Positions 45,675 through 54,553 of a DNA stretch of 64,000 bases are shown piece after piece. How positions within the stretch are numbered: the first letter of the stretch is position 1; the number at the start of each line of letters is the position of its first letter. Under the pieces are notes generated by a model, which saw only the letters and a list, made by a program, of their open reading frames with translations, made no database searches and had not been told where the DNA came from. The position numbers and the translations under genes were made by a program. This DNA comes from Actibacterium ureilyticum (GTDB lineage: Bacteria > Pseudomonadota > Alphaproteobacteria > Rhodobacterales > Rhodobacteraceae), in the NCBI RefSeq assembly GCF_002285435.1, contig NZ_NSBT01000024.1, positions 62,001-126,000 of the forward strand, in the 5' to 3' direction.

Positions 45675-46217
45675 ATGAACGCCCCCACGAACCGCGACAC
45701 GCTGCTGCGCTGCGCCGCGACCCTGTTGCGGCAAAAGGGCTATGACGGGGTTGGTCTGGCCGAGATCCTGAGCGCATCGGGACTGCCCAAAGGGTCGCTT
45801 TATTACCACTTTCCCGGCGGCAAGCGCGAGCTGGCGACCGCCGCCACCTTGTGTACCGGTGCCGCGATCCAGCGTCTGATCGACCGCGCCTTTGCCGATG
45901 CCGACAGTTTCGCCACCGGCGCCGCCGCGCTGGCACGGGCCATTGCCGCGCTGATCCCCCCGGGTGGCCCGGTGCAGGCCTGTCCGGTGGCCAGCATCCT
46001 GCAGGCGTCGGGACAGGAACCCGCGCTGCGCGACGCCGCCCGGCAGGTTATGAACGACTGGGCTGCCTGTCTGGCCGCCCACGCCACGCGGCTGGGCCAC
46101 GCCGCCCCGCAGGACGCCGCCGACCTGTTATTGATGCAGATGGAGGGCGCCTGGCTGCTGGCGTTGGCCGAACAAAGCCCCCGCCCGCTGGAACGTCTGG
46201 CCGCGCTGAAAACCTGA
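45675..46217 (+). CDS. TetR-family repressor (YxaF/LmrA-like)
   Basis: A 180-residue regulator. The N-terminal helix-turn-helix reads TLLRQKGYDGVGLAEILSAS and GLPKGSLYYHFPGGKRELA, typical of TetR proteins. The C-terminal ligand domain has a Cys in QACPVASIL, as in the YxaF/LmrA branch. It probably represses itself and the divergent hydrolase through the palindromes at 45615-45655. The inducer is unknown. Confidence 0.92.
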   Translation: MNAPTNRDTLLRCAATLLRQKGYDGVGLAEILSASGLPKGSLYYHFPGGKRELATAATLCTGAAIQRLIDRAFADADSFATGAAALARAIAALIPPGGPVQACPVASILQASGQEPALRDAARQVMNDWAACLAAHATRLGHAAPQDAADLLLMQMEGAWLLALAEQSPRPLERLAALKT

Positions 46218-46233
46218 GGCGCGCGCAGATCGC

Positions 46234-46276
46234 TTGACTCTGCAGTCAATTCTGATATTTCTGCCTTTACAGAAAT
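46234..46276 (+). promoter_or_regulatory. Inverted repeats ahead of the GbsR/MarR-type gene
   Basis: TTGACT-CTGC-AGTCAA (46234-46249) could double as a -35 element. It is followed by ATTTCTG-CCTTTA-CAGAAAT (46257-46276), a perfect 7-bp inverted repeat 13 bp before the regulator's ATG. The second repeat recurs with 16 of 20 identical bases at 46833-46852. This is a likely binding site for the regulator encoded next. Confidence 0.65.
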
Positions 46277-46289
46277 TAGGAGAGAGTCG

Positions 46290-46817
46290 ATGCAGCTGAC
46301 CCCCGCCATGCAGGCCTTTATCCTTCATTGGGGAGAGATGGGCGCCAAATGGGGCACCAACCGGTCCGTGGCCCAGATCCACGCGCTGCTGCACATCGCG
46401 CCCGAGCCGATGACGGCGGACGAGATCTGCGAGACGCTGAACCTGGCGCGCTCGAACGTGTCGACCGCGCTGAAGGAATTGCAGGGCTGGAAGCTGGTCA
46501 AGGCCAGCCGCCAGCTGGGCGACCGGCGCGATCATTTCACGTCGATCCGCGACATGCAGGATCTGGTCGACACCGTGATCGCCGAACGGCGCGAGCGCGA
46601 GTTCCTGCCCACGATCGAGGCCCTGCGCGACGTGTTGGCCGAGGCCGAGACCGACAACACCCCCGCACCCGTGCGCGACCGGATGCGCGAAACCCTGCAG
46701 GTGATGGAGATGTTCGACGGCTGGTATCAGGAGGTCTCGCGCCTGCCGCGCAAGGTGCAGATGGCCGCGATCAAGCTGGGTGCGCGCATCGCGCGGTTCC
46801 TACCCGGCAGCGGCTAA
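46290..46817 (+). CDS. GbsR/MarR-family transcriptional regulator
   Basis: A 175-residue winged-helix regulator. The reading head MTADEICETLNLARSNVSTAL and the wing (RQLGDRRDHFTS) match the GbsR subgroup of MarR-like repressors, which typically control osmoprotectant or transporter genes. TTAGGAGAGAG precedes the ATG. It is the first gene of an apparent operon with three small membrane proteins, and near-identical inverted repeats lie before it and over the start of the next gene. Confidence 0.9.
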   Translation: MQLTPAMQAFILHWGEMGAKWGTNRSVAQIHALLHIAPEPMTADEICETLNLARSNVSTALKELQGWKLVKASRQLGDRRDHFTSIRDMQDLVDTVIAERREREFLPTIEALRDVLAEAETDNTPAPVRDRMRETLQVMEMFDGWYQEVSRLPRKVQMAAIKLGARIARFLPGSG

Positions 46818-46832
46818 AAATTTTGCGCTAAA

Positions 46833-46852
46833 ATTTCGGAAATTACAGAAAT
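46833..46852 (+). promoter_or_regulatory. Second copy of the regulator's inverted repeat, over a start codon
   Basis: ATTTCGGAAATTACAGAAAT shares 16 of 20 bases with the repeat at 46257-46276, including both ATTTC/GAAAT ends. It covers the first two bases of the ATG at 46851, so a protein bound here could block initiation or an internal promoter. Confidence 0.6.
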
Positions 46853-47267
46853 GACCACAAATACAGAATACAATAGCAGGCCCCGCGCGGAATTCTGGCC
46901 CTTTGTCCTGGCGACATTCTGGGCGCCGTTGCTGATCGCGCTGTGCTTCTTCTGGGTGCTGCTGATCCCGGTCTTTGCCATCCTGTTGGGGGGCGTATTC
47001 TATCTGATCTTCGGCGCGCCGCTGGCTTATGTGCTGCTGCGCGCGGGACAGCGCAGCCGGGTGCTGTTCGCACTGGCGGGGTTTCTGGCGGTGCTGATGA
47101 TCGTGCCCGCCTGGCCCATCATCCAATGGACCGGCGCCTATCGCGCGCGCGACCTGGATATGCTGCTGAGTTTCGGCCTGTTCTTCGGGCCGCTGTGGAT
47201 GGCCGTTCTGGCCCATCTCTACCCACGATTTGCGAAAGAAACCCAACAGATCCAACAGAAAGGATGA
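46851..47267 (+). CDS. Small membrane protein 1 of the GbsR operon
   Basis: A 138-residue protein with four hydrophobic spans (about residues 15-38, 40-62, 68-90 and 103-125) and short charged ends. I do not recognise a family. There is no clear ribosome binding site; the upstream bases belong to an inverted repeat. Operon position after the GbsR-type gene suggests regulated expression. Function unknown. Confidence 0.7.
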   Translation: MTTNTEYNSRPRAEFWPFVLATFWAPLLIALCFFWVLLIPVFAILLGGVFYLIFGAPLAYVLLRAGQRSRVLFALAGFLAVLMIVPAWPIIQWTGAYRARDLDMLLSFGLFFGPLWMAVLAHLYPRFAKETQQIQQKG

Positions 47268-47271
47268 TCTG

Positions 47272-47640
47272 ATGTTTGTACCTTATGCCCTGTATTTCGT
47301 GATCAGCCTGGCGGCGCTTGCCACCTTGTCCGTGATGATCCTGCGCATTGGTGCGGTGATGGGCGACTGCCCGCAAACCGGGCGCACCGCGCGGGCGGGC
47401 GCGCTGGCCATCGTCAGCGGGTTTGTCGTCATCGGCGCGGGCGGGCTGGCGTTGATCGCCGCGCTGATCGGCCTGTCCGACCTGCCGCCGGTGGTGGCCA
47501 GCTTCGGCACCCTGGGTGTCGCGCTGGTGGCGCTTGGCATCGGCTTTGCCAGCGCGATCGGCGCGCTGCGCGACATGGTGGTCCGGGCGCAGAACCCGCG
47601 CATCCCCGCCCCTGCTGAACCGGCCCAACCTACGGCCTGA
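47272..47640 (+). CDS. Small membrane protein 2 of the GbsR operon
   Basis: A 122-residue protein with three hydrophobic spans (about residues 4-26, 42-65 and 72-97) and a Pro/Ala-rich tail. The ATG at 47272 has AAAGGATGA upstream, 4 bp after the previous stop codon. No named family recognised. Confidence 0.7.
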   Translation: MFVPYALYFVISLAALATLSVMILRIGAVMGDCPQTGRTARAGALAIVSGFVVIGAGGLALIAALIGLSDLPPVVASFGTLGVALVALGIGFASAIGALRDMVVRAQNPRIPAPAEPAQPTA

Positions 47641-47664
47641 CACCTGACTGCGAAGGAGACCAGC

Positions 47665-48111
47665 ATGACACAGCAACACCCGATCGACGTGCCCGACTTC
47701 TGGATGTCGCTGTTCGTCGCGCCGCTGTTGCCCGTGCTGGTCTCTCTCCCGCTGCTGCTGGTCCCGCATCCCATGGCCTGGATCGTGTCGGCCACGACGA
47801 TTGTCGCGGCGGTGCTGGGCTTCGTTCCGTGGCTGGTGATCGGCGCGCCGATCCTGTGGCGTCACCTGAAACGCTGCGGCGCGCGCGATGACATCCCGGG
47901 TCTGGCCATGGGCGGGCACGTGATCGGCACGCCCCTGCTATTGGCGCTCTACTGGGGCGTCCGATACCTGTCGGACCCCATCGTTGACGCACAAGTGCCC
48001 TTTGGGATCATCATGGTCTGCGGTGTGATTGCCGCGCCGCTTTGGGGCGCGCTTTTCGGATGGCTTTACGCCGACCCCGAACGACACAGCGGCCGCGCCA
48101 ATCCTCAGTAA
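47665..48111 (+). CDS. Small membrane protein 3 of the GbsR operon
   Basis: A 148-residue protein with four hydrophobic spans (about residues 14-34, 36-62, 85-103 and 112-135). GAAGGAGACC directly precedes the ATG. It is last in the operon and overlaps the convergent gshA gene by 7 nt. It resembles neither of the two preceding membrane proteins in sequence, so the trio is not a simple duplication. Function unknown. Confidence 0.7.
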   Translation: MTQQHPIDVPDFWMSLFVAPLLPVLVSLPLLLVPHPMAWIVSATTIVAAVLGFVPWLVIGAPILWRHLKRCGARDDIPGLAMGGHVIGTPLLLALYWGVRYLSDPIVDAQVPFGIIMVCGVIAAPLWGALFGWLYADPERHSGRANPQ

Positions 48112-49475
48112 CTGTAGGCCGCGTAGATACGCGTCAGATCGCCATCCCAATCGCCGTTGTAATGTTCCAACAGCTCATCCGCCGGGACCTTGCCGCTATC
48201 GACGCTTTCCTGCAGCGCATTCAGGAAATGGGTCTCGTCGGGGATCAGCCCGCCCGCGCCGGGGCGCGCCCGTGCCTTCAGGCCAGCCTGCGAGATCGCA
48301 ACGGCCTGACGCGCGACCTCGTGCATCGACACATCGCCCACCCGCGCCTGCAACCCGTCGACCGATGCCGCCACGCGCAGCCCCTCGCGGGTCTCAGAAT
48401 CCCAGTCCTTGACCAGATCCCAGGCCGCATCCAGCGCCGTCTGGTCATAGGTCAGCCCGACCCAGAACGCGGGCAGCGCACAAAGCCGCCGCCAGGGGCC
48501 GCCGTCGGCGCCGCGCATCTCGATGAATTTCTTCAGCCGCGCCTCGGGGAAGATGGTGGTCAGGTGATCGGCCCAGTCGCTGATCAGCGGGGTTTCCCCC
48601 GGCAGCGCTGGCAGCTCGCCCTTCAGGAAATCGCGAAAGCTCTGGCCCAGGGCGTCGATATATTTCCCGTCCCGATAGACGAAATACATCGGCACATCGA
48701 GCGCATAGTCCACCCAGGCCTCGAACCCGAACCCATCTTCGAACACGAAGGGCAACATGCCCGTCCGGTCGGCATCCAGGTGCCGCCAGATATAGGACCG
48801 CCAGCTTTTGTGGTTGTTCACCTTGCCCTCGAAGAAGGGCGAATTCGCAAACAGCGCGGTCGCCACCGGCTGCAACGCCAGCGCCACGCGCAGTTTCTGC
48901 ACCATGTCGGCCTCGGACCCGAAATCCAGGTTCACCTGCACCGTGCAGGTCCGCCGCATCATCGACGTGCCCATGGTGCCGACCTTTTCCATATAGGCAT
49001 CCATCAGCTTGTAGCGCCCCTTGGGCATCAGCGGCATCTGCTCATGCGACCAGATCGGCGCCGCCCCCAGCCCGATGAAGCCCACGCCGATCTTGTCGGC
49101 AATGTCCTTCACGTCGCGCAGATGGGCGTTCACCTCGTCACAGGTCTCGTGGATGGTTTCCAGCGGGGCGCCCGACAGTTCCAGCGCGCCGCCCGGTTCC
49201 AGGCTGACATTCGCGCCGTCCTTTTCCAGCCCGATCAGATGGCCGCCCTCCAGGATCGGCGCCCAGCCATGACCGTCGCGCAGCCCCTCCAGCACCGCAC
49301 GGATCGAGCGCGGCCCGTCATAGGGCAGCGGCTTCAGCGTGTCCTTGCAATAGCCGAACTTCTCGTGCTCGGTCCCGATGCGCCAGTCTGCCTTGGGCTT
49401 GCAGCCGCTTTCCAGATAGGCCGCTAGCTGCGCGATATCTTCGATCGGGTCGCCGCCGGACTGGGGAATGGACAT
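48105..49475 (-). CDS. gshA: Glutamate-cysteine ligase (plant/alphaproteobacterial type)
   Basis: First step of glutathione synthesis, ATP-dependent joining of glutamate and cysteine. The 456-residue protein matches the proteobacterial/plant GCL class. It contains IGTEHEKFGY near residue 38, RRTCTVQVNLDFGSE near 170 and the C-terminal ARPGAGGLIPDETHFL. It has a 60-bp gap to the next minus-strand gene. No regulation is visible. Confidence 0.95.
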   Translation of the reverse strand: MSIPQSGGDPIEDIAQLAAYLESGCKPKADWRIGTEHEKFGYCKDTLKPLPYDGPRSIRAVLEGLRDGHGWAPILEGGHLIGLEKDGANVSLEPGGALELSGAPLETIHETCDEVNAHLRDVKDIADKIGVGFIGLGAAPIWSHEQMPLMPKGRYKLMDAYMEKVGTMGTSMMRRTCTVQVNLDFGSEADMVQKLRVALALQPVATALFANSPFFEGKVNNHKSWRSYIWRHLDADRTGMLPFVFEDGFGFEAWVDYALDVPMYFVYRDGKYIDALGQSFRDFLKGELPALPGETPLISDWADHLTTIFPEARLKKFIEMRGADGGPWRRLCALPAFWVGLTYDQTALDAAWDLVKDWDSETREGLRVAASVDGLQARVGDVSMHEVARQAVAISQAGLKARARPGAGGLIPDETHFLNALQESVDSGKVPADELLEHYNGDWDGDLTRIYAAYSY

Positions 49476-49535
49476 GGGGGTGCTCCGATCTTGCTGTGCG
49501 TGCCCGACCGATGTGGGGCGAAACGGCGGGGGATG

Positions 49536-50057
49536 TCAATGCGACGGGAGTCTGTGTTTTTGCCAGATCACGAAATGCTGAGGATGGGTCGTACCCGCCG
49601 CCTGTGTCGCCGCGTGATAGTCGACGCCGGGCAGCATCGCCAGCGCGTCGAACAGCACCTCGACCCCCTGCGCGTCGCCGGGAATGCGCAAGGCCAGGCC
49701 GTCGGTCTGGGTAAAGATCCAGAACAGATCGCTGTTCAGTGGCCCGGCATCGGTGGTGCGGATCTCGACCCGGGACAAGTCATCGACCGACACCGCCGCG
49801 CCACCCATGGGCCCGAAATAGGTGATCTGACGCTCGTCCAGCTCCACCATTCCCGGCCCGCCCGCGCCCGCCGGAAAGCGCGCACGCCGCGCGCCCTCCC
49901 ACATCAGGGCAGCACCGATGGCCACACCCAGCCACGACAGCCATTTCACCAACCCGAACGCCGTCGCCGCGCCATAGGCCGACAGCAGGAACACCGCCAA
50001 CCCGATCAACGCCTCGCGCCAGCGCAGCAGGGCGGCGGTGATTTCGGGGCGGATCAT
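49536..50057 (-). CDS. Uncharacterised membrane protein
   Basis: A 173-residue protein with two adjacent hydrophobic spans (about residues 15-35 and 38-53). A soluble domain follows, starting VELDERQITYFGPMGGAAVS, which resembles short PH-like or YcxB-like beta domains. The ATG at 50057 overlaps the stop codon of the upstream gene (ATGA). I do not recognise a named family. It ends the rsmE - unknown - unknown series. Confidence 0.75.
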   Translation of the reverse strand: MIRPEITAALLRWREALIGLAVFLLSAYGAATAFGLVKWLSWLGVAIGAALMWEGARRARFPAGAGGPGMVELDERQITYFGPMGGAAVSVDDLSRVEIRTTDAGPLNSDLFWIFTQTDGLALRIPGDAQGVEVLFDALAMLPGVDYHAATQAAGTTHPQHFVIWQKHRLPSH

Positions 50058-50893
50058 TGGCCGCGCTTCCCGGCAGGCACGCCCTGATAGGGTGCGGTGC
50101 GCGCTTCGAATTGCATATCGGTGAAATCCTTCAGCAGGCGTGGGGTATCGGCCGAGTATTCGCCAACACACATCCGCCACAGAGCGCCCCGAGCGGCATA
50201 GACCACATCCCGCCCATCGACATCGGCCCATTCCCAATCCGCGCCGTCGATCTCGACCCCCGGGCCGATCAGTCGATGTCGTTCCCAGTAAACCGCGTTG
50301 TTCGGCCCGTCCTCGCCTTCGGAAAAGCAGTATTTTTCGATATGCCACCCCAAACGCACTTGCTTGGTGAAAACGCGATGAGGTCGCCCAATCTCTTTCC
50401 GATACTCGGCGGGAGACCATCCATCGCGGATCAGTTTCTTCCAATCCAGACAATATTCATCCCCAAGATCGCATGGCAGATCATCCTGCCTGTGTAGACC
50501 GCAATCGGTAAACTTTTGCGCCCCATCAAGGGGGTGGCCATCAAGCCAGAAACTTGTGTTTCGATCGAACACGCCCCCGCCGCCCCAGCAGTTCCCCCAA
50601 CCATAGTATATGAGCGCAGTCAAATACGGAGCGCGGCTGACTGCCGTCCACGATCCATCACGCTTGTGCCACATGCCATCGATTGCAAAATAGATCAGAT
50701 GACGGCCATCAGGCGACAGATCGCTGCGGCGTTCATATATCCGGCCCTTCAGCCACTGCCCCAATTCGAAACTGTCATCGTTGGTATTCCATCCGATCAC
50801 AGCAACCTGCCGGGACGGGCCACGCCGGAACACCACGCCATAGTCGGCCTCTCGCGCAAGTATGGCGTAAAGGCGCGGCGGCACGCGTTTCAC
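50054..50893 (-). CDS. Uncharacterised protein coupled to rsmE
   Basis: A 279-residue soluble protein (MKRVPPRLYAILAREADYGV start). The Trp- and Tyr-rich segments (GVVFRRGPSRQV, FELGQWLKGRIYERRSDLSP, DGRHLIYFAI, YYGWGNCWGGGG) suggest a repeated-blade or beta-rich fold. Similar proteins occur in distant bacteria as far as I recall, without assigned function. The GTG start at 50893 overlaps the rsmE stop (GTGA), and its own stop overlaps the next ATG. It has 5 Cys. G+C is somewhat lower than in its neighbours. Confidence 0.75.
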   Translation of the reverse strand: MKRVPPRLYAILAREADYGVVFRRGPSRQVAVIGWNTNDDSFELGQWLKGRIYERRSDLSPDGRHLIYFAIDGMWHKRDGSWTAVSRAPYLTALIYYGWGNCWGGGGVFDRNTSFWLDGHPLDGAQKFTDCGLHRQDDLPCDLGDEYCLDWKKLIRDGWSPAEYRKEIGRPHRVFTKQVRLGWHIEKYCFSEGEDGPNNAVYWERHRLIGPGVEIDGADWEWADVDGRDVVYAARGALWRMCVGEYSADTPRLLKDFTDMQFEARTAPYQGVPAGKRGQ

Positions 50894-51624
50894 CCCCAAT
50901 CCCCCAGCGCCTGTTGCCAGACTGTCATTGCGGCTACGGCGGCGGTGTCGGCGCGCAGGATGCGGGGGCCCAGGCTGACGGCGTGGGCGAAGGGCAGTGC
51001 GGTCAGGCGGGCGCGTTCGGGGTCGGAAAAGCCGCCCTCGGGGCCGATCAGAATCGCCCATTTGCCGCCGCCCGCCGCGCCCAGGGTTTCGGCGGCACCG
51101 GCCAGCGCCTCGTCACAGAACATCAGTTGCCGGTCCACGGGCCAGTCGGCCAACATCCGGTCCAGCCGTTGCAGGTCGTCAACCTGGGGCACGAAGGTGC
51201 CGCCGCATTGCTCGGCGGCCTCGACCGCGTGGGCCTGCAACCGGTCCTGCCGGATGCGCTCGGCATTGGTGAACTCGGTCTGTACCGGACAGATGCGCGC
51301 GGCGCCCATCTCGGCCGCCTTTTCGACGATGAAATCGGTGCGCGCCTTCTTGATCGGGGCAAAGAGCAGCCACAGGTCGGGCGGGTTCATCTGACCCCTG
51401 GTCTGTTCGACACAGGACAGGATGCCGCCGCGCTTTCCGGCCTCGACCACCTGGGCCAGCCACTCGCCATGGGCGCCGTCGAACACCAGAATGTGATCGC
51501 CCGCACCCAGCCGCATCACCCCGAAAAGGTAATGCGCCTGCTCGCGGGTCAGAGGAATGGTTTGCCCCTGCCCCGGCGGGTGCTCTACATAGAGCCTGAC
51601 CTTTGCCGATTTTCCGTTTTTCAT
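50890..51624 (-). CDS. rsmE: 16S rRNA (uracil1498-N3)-methyltransferase
   Basis: Methylates U1498 of 16S rRNA. It has 244 residues: an N-terminal PUA-like part, then the SPOUT domain with the knot motifs LIGPEGGFSDPE and LGPRILRADTAAVAAM. The start at 51624 is only 12 bp from the divergent ubiA start. The frame is open far upstream, but that part lies over ubiA. Two unknown genes are coupled downstream. Confidence 0.95.
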   Translation of the reverse strand: MKNGKSAKVRLYVEHPPGQGQTIPLTREQAHYLFGVMRLGAGDHILVFDGAHGEWLAQVVEAGKRGGILSCVEQTRGQMNPPDLWLLFAPIKKARTDFIVEKAAEMGAARICPVQTEFTNAERIRQDRLQAHAVEAAEQCGGTFVPQVDDLQRLDRMLADWPVDRQLMFCDEALAGAAETLGAAGGGKWAILIGPEGGFSDPERARLTALPFAHAVSLGPRILRADTAAVAAMTVWQQALGDWG

Positions 51625-51636
51625 GGGGCCGACACT

Positions 51637-52602
51637 ATGTCTGAGACAACCGAAACGCCAGAGGCCACAGGCCAGGTATCCGACGCCGTTTCCGGCAACT
51701 GGGTGGACCGGCTGGCGCCGGACTGGACGCGCCCCTATCTGCGGCTTTCCCGCGCAGACCGGCCGATCGGCACCTGGCTGCTGCTGATCCCGTGCTGGTG
51801 GGGCACGCTGCTGGCCGCCGCGTCGACCGGATTTCGGGCAGCCGATCTCTGGATCCTGATCGGCTGCGCCTTGGGCGCTTGGCTGATGCGCGGGGCGGGC
51901 TGCACCTGGAACGACATCACCGACCATGAATACGATGCGAAGGTCGAGCGCACCAAATCCCGCCCGATCCCGTCGGGACAGGTCACGGTGCAACAGGCGA
52001 CAGTCTGGATGGCGATGCAGGCCGGGATCGCGTTCCTGATCCTGATAACCTTCAACTGGACAACCGTTTTTCTGGGCGTCGCGTCGCTGGGGCTGGTGGT
52101 GATCTATCCCTTTGCCAAGCGCTTCACCTATTGGCCGCAGGTGTTCCTGGGGCTGGCGTTCAACTGGGGCGCGCTGCTGGGCTGGACGGCGCATACCGGG
52201 TCGCTCGCCCTGCCGGCGGTGCTGCTCTATCTGGGTGGGATCGCCTGGACGATCTTCTATGACACGATCTATGCCCATCAGGACACCGAGGACGACGCGC
52301 TGATCGGGGTGAAATCCACCGCGCTGCTGTTCGGCGACGACACCAAGGAATGGCTGCGGCTGTTCATGATGACCACCGTGATCCTGCTGACTGCCGGGGT
52401 GGTGGTGGCGCTGATCTCGCAGGACAGTATCCTGAAGGTGCTGCTTGGCGTTGCCGGTGTCTGGGCCTTTGGCTGGCACCTGACGTGGCAGCTGACGCGA
52501 CTGAAAACCTATAACCCCGCGACGTGCTTGCAGCTCTTCCGGTCGAACCGCGATGCGGGGCTGATCCTTGTGCTGTTTCTTGCCGCAATCATCGTGCTGT
52601 GA
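51637..52602 (+). CDS. ubiA: 4-hydroxybenzoate polyprenyltransferase
   Basis: Attaches the polyprenyl tail to 4-hydroxybenzoate in ubiquinone synthesis. The 321-residue membrane protein has about eight spans, the first Asp motif NDITDHEYD and the second motif YDTIYAHQDTEDD. The start is placed 12 bp from the divergent rsmE start. The tail donor would come from the polyprenyl synthase at 17510. Confidence 0.96.
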   Translation: MSETTETPEATGQVSDAVSGNWVDRLAPDWTRPYLRLSRADRPIGTWLLLIPCWWGTLLAAASTGFRAADLWILIGCALGAWLMRGAGCTWNDITDHEYDAKVERTKSRPIPSGQVTVQQATVWMAMQAGIAFLILITFNWTTVFLGVASLGLVVIYPFAKRFTYWPQVFLGLAFNWGALLGWTAHTGSLALPAVLLYLGGIAWTIFYDTIYAHQDTEDDALIGVKSTALLFGDDTKEWLRLFMMTTVILLTAGVVVALISQDSILKVLLGVAGVWAFGWHLTWQLTRLKTYNPATCLQLFRSNRDAGLILVLFLAAIIVL

Positions 52603-52663
52603 TTGCGCCCGCGCGGGGGCCGTTCTAGAACCAGCGATACAGTGAAACCGGAGTAGCCTGTCG

Positions 52664-54553
52664 ATGCGTCTGTCCGCCAACCTGATCGCCCCGGCCGCGG
52701 TGCTGGCCGCCGGAGTCCTGTCGCTTGCCGGGGCCTATGTCGCGGTCAACGTGATCGAAAACCGCGCCGCCGTCGAAGTGCACCGCGCGCTGGTGCTGGA
52801 CGGGATCAGCTTTACCGATGTGTCCGCCGACGGGCTGCAGCTGCGCCTGACCGGCACCGCCCCGACCGAGGCCGCCCGTTTCCGCGCCCTGACCGTGGCT
52901 GGGACCATCGTCGATTCCGCCCGCGTGATCGATGCGATGGACGTTGCCCCCAGCACGCCGCTGACCCTGCCCAGCTATTCGCTGGAGCTGCTGCGCAATG
53001 ACGATGGGGTGTCGATGATCGGCCTGATCCCGTCCGAAGACGCCCGCGTCCGGATCGGCACCGCCGTGCAGGAGGCGATCAGCGGCGGCCAGATCTCGGA
53101 CATGCTGGAGACCGCCGACCACCCCGCGCCGAAAGGCTGGAACGCGGCGCTGAACTATGGCATCCGCGCGCTGGAGCTGCTGCCGCGTTCCAAGATCTCG
53201 GTCTCGGCCGACCGGGTGGCGGTCACGGCGATTTCCGAAAGCCCGGCGCAACGGGCGAAATTCGAAACCGAGCTGACACGCAACCAGCCCAAGGGCATCG
53301 ATATCGTGCTGGATATCTCGGCCCCGCGCCCGGTCATCACCCCCTTTACCCTGCGCGTCCTGCTGGACGAGGGCGGCGCGCGGTTCGATGCCTGTTCGGC
53401 CGATACCGAAGGCGCGCGCAAGCGGATCCTGGATGCCGCCCGCGCCATCGGGCTGGAAGACGGGGACGCGGGCGACTGCACCATCGGCCTGGGCGTGCCG
53501 ACGCCCGACTGGGCGGCAGCGGTCGAAACCGGGATTGCCGCGCTTGGCCGGCTGGGCGGCGGCGCGCTGACCTTTTCGGATGCCGATGTGACGCTGGTGG
53601 CGCTGGACAGCGCCGAACAGGACCTGTTCGACCGCGTCTCGGGCGAGCTGGAAAGCGACCTGCCCGATGTGTTTTCGCTGCACGCGGTGCTGCCCGAACC
53701 GGTCAAGGTCGACGGGACCGGCACCGATACATCGGACGGGCCGCCGGAATTCGTCGCCACCAAAAGCCCCGAGGGCCAGGTGCAGCTGCGCGGGCGCACC
53801 ACCAATGCGCTGGTCCGTCAGGCGGCGGAAAGCTATGCGCGCTCGCGCTTCGGTCTGGGCAATGTCTATGCCGCGATGCGGCTGGACAGCGAACTGCCTG
53901 CGGGCTGGCCGCTCAGGGTGCTGACCGGGCTCGAGGCGCTTTCGGACCTCAATCAGGGGATCGTGGTGGTCCAGCCGGAATTCGTCAGCGTCAAGGGCGT
54001 GACCGGCGACCCGCAGGCCCGTGCGCGGATCTCGCGCCTTGTGGCCGACAAGCTGGGCGATGCGCAGAATTTCGAGATCGACGTACGCTATGACGCCGCG
54101 CTCGACCCGGTGGCGGGGCTGCCCAGCCCGCAGCAATGCATCGACCAGCTGAACGCGGCACTGAGCGGCGCGCAGATCAAGTTCGAGCCCGGATCGTCGA
54201 CCATCGACGGCGCCTCGCTTCAGGTGGTCGACAAGCTGGCCGATATCCTGAAAGAATGCCCCGAAGCCGAATTCGAGATCGGCGGCCACACCGACAGCCA
54301 GGGGCGCGAAGAGATGAACCTGCAACTCAGCCAGCAACGGGCCGATGCGGTGCTGCAGGCGCTGATGGCGCGGCGCATCCTGACCACCCACATCACCGCG
54401 CAGGGCTATGGCGAAACCGTGCCCATCGCCGACAACCAGACCGAAGACGGGCGCGAGGCGAACCGCCGGATCGAATTCAAGCTGATCGAACCGGAAACGC
54501 CCGCCACCGAAGACACCACAGACACATCCGAGAGCGCCGATGAACAGAATTGA
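52664..54553 (+). CDS. OmpA-family protein with N-terminal membrane anchor
   Basis: A 629-residue envelope protein. It has an N-terminal hydrophobic anchor (residues 6-26), long repetitive mixed domains with BON-like segments (LQLRLTGTAPTEAARFRALT), and a C-terminal OmpA/MotB peptidoglycan-binding domain (FEIGGHTDSQGREEMNLQLS, GYGETVPIADN). It is presumably anchored in the inner membrane and reaches the peptidoglycan. It overlaps the next gene by 14 nt, suggesting a functional pair. It starts 61 bp after ubiA. Confidence 0.9.
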   Translation: MRLSANLIAPAAVLAAGVLSLAGAYVAVNVIENRAAVEVHRALVLDGISFTDVSADGLQLRLTGTAPTEAARFRALTVAGTIVDSARVIDAMDVAPSTPLTLPSYSLELLRNDDGVSMIGLIPSEDARVRIGTAVQEAISGGQISDMLETADHPAPKGWNAALNYGIRALELLPRSKISVSADRVAVTAISESPAQRAKFETELTRNQPKGIDIVLDISAPRPVITPFTLRVLLDEGGARFDACSADTEGARKRILDAARAIGLEDGDAGDCTIGLGVPTPDWAAAVETGIAALGRLGGGALTFSDADVTLVALDSAEQDLFDRVSGELESDLPDVFSLHAVLPEPVKVDGTGTDTSDGPPEFVATKSPEGQVQLRGRTTNALVRQAAESYARSRFGLGNVYAAMRLDSELPAGWPLRVLTGLEALSDLNQGIVVVQPEFVSVKGVTGDPQARARISRLVADKLGDAQNFEIDVRYDAALDPVAGLPSPQQCIDQLNAALSGAQIKFEPGSSTIDGASLQVVDKLADILKECPEAEFEIGGHTDSQGREEMNLQLSQQRADAVLQALMARRILTTHITAQGYGETVPIADNQTEDGREANRRIEFKLIEPETPATEDTTDTSESADEQN

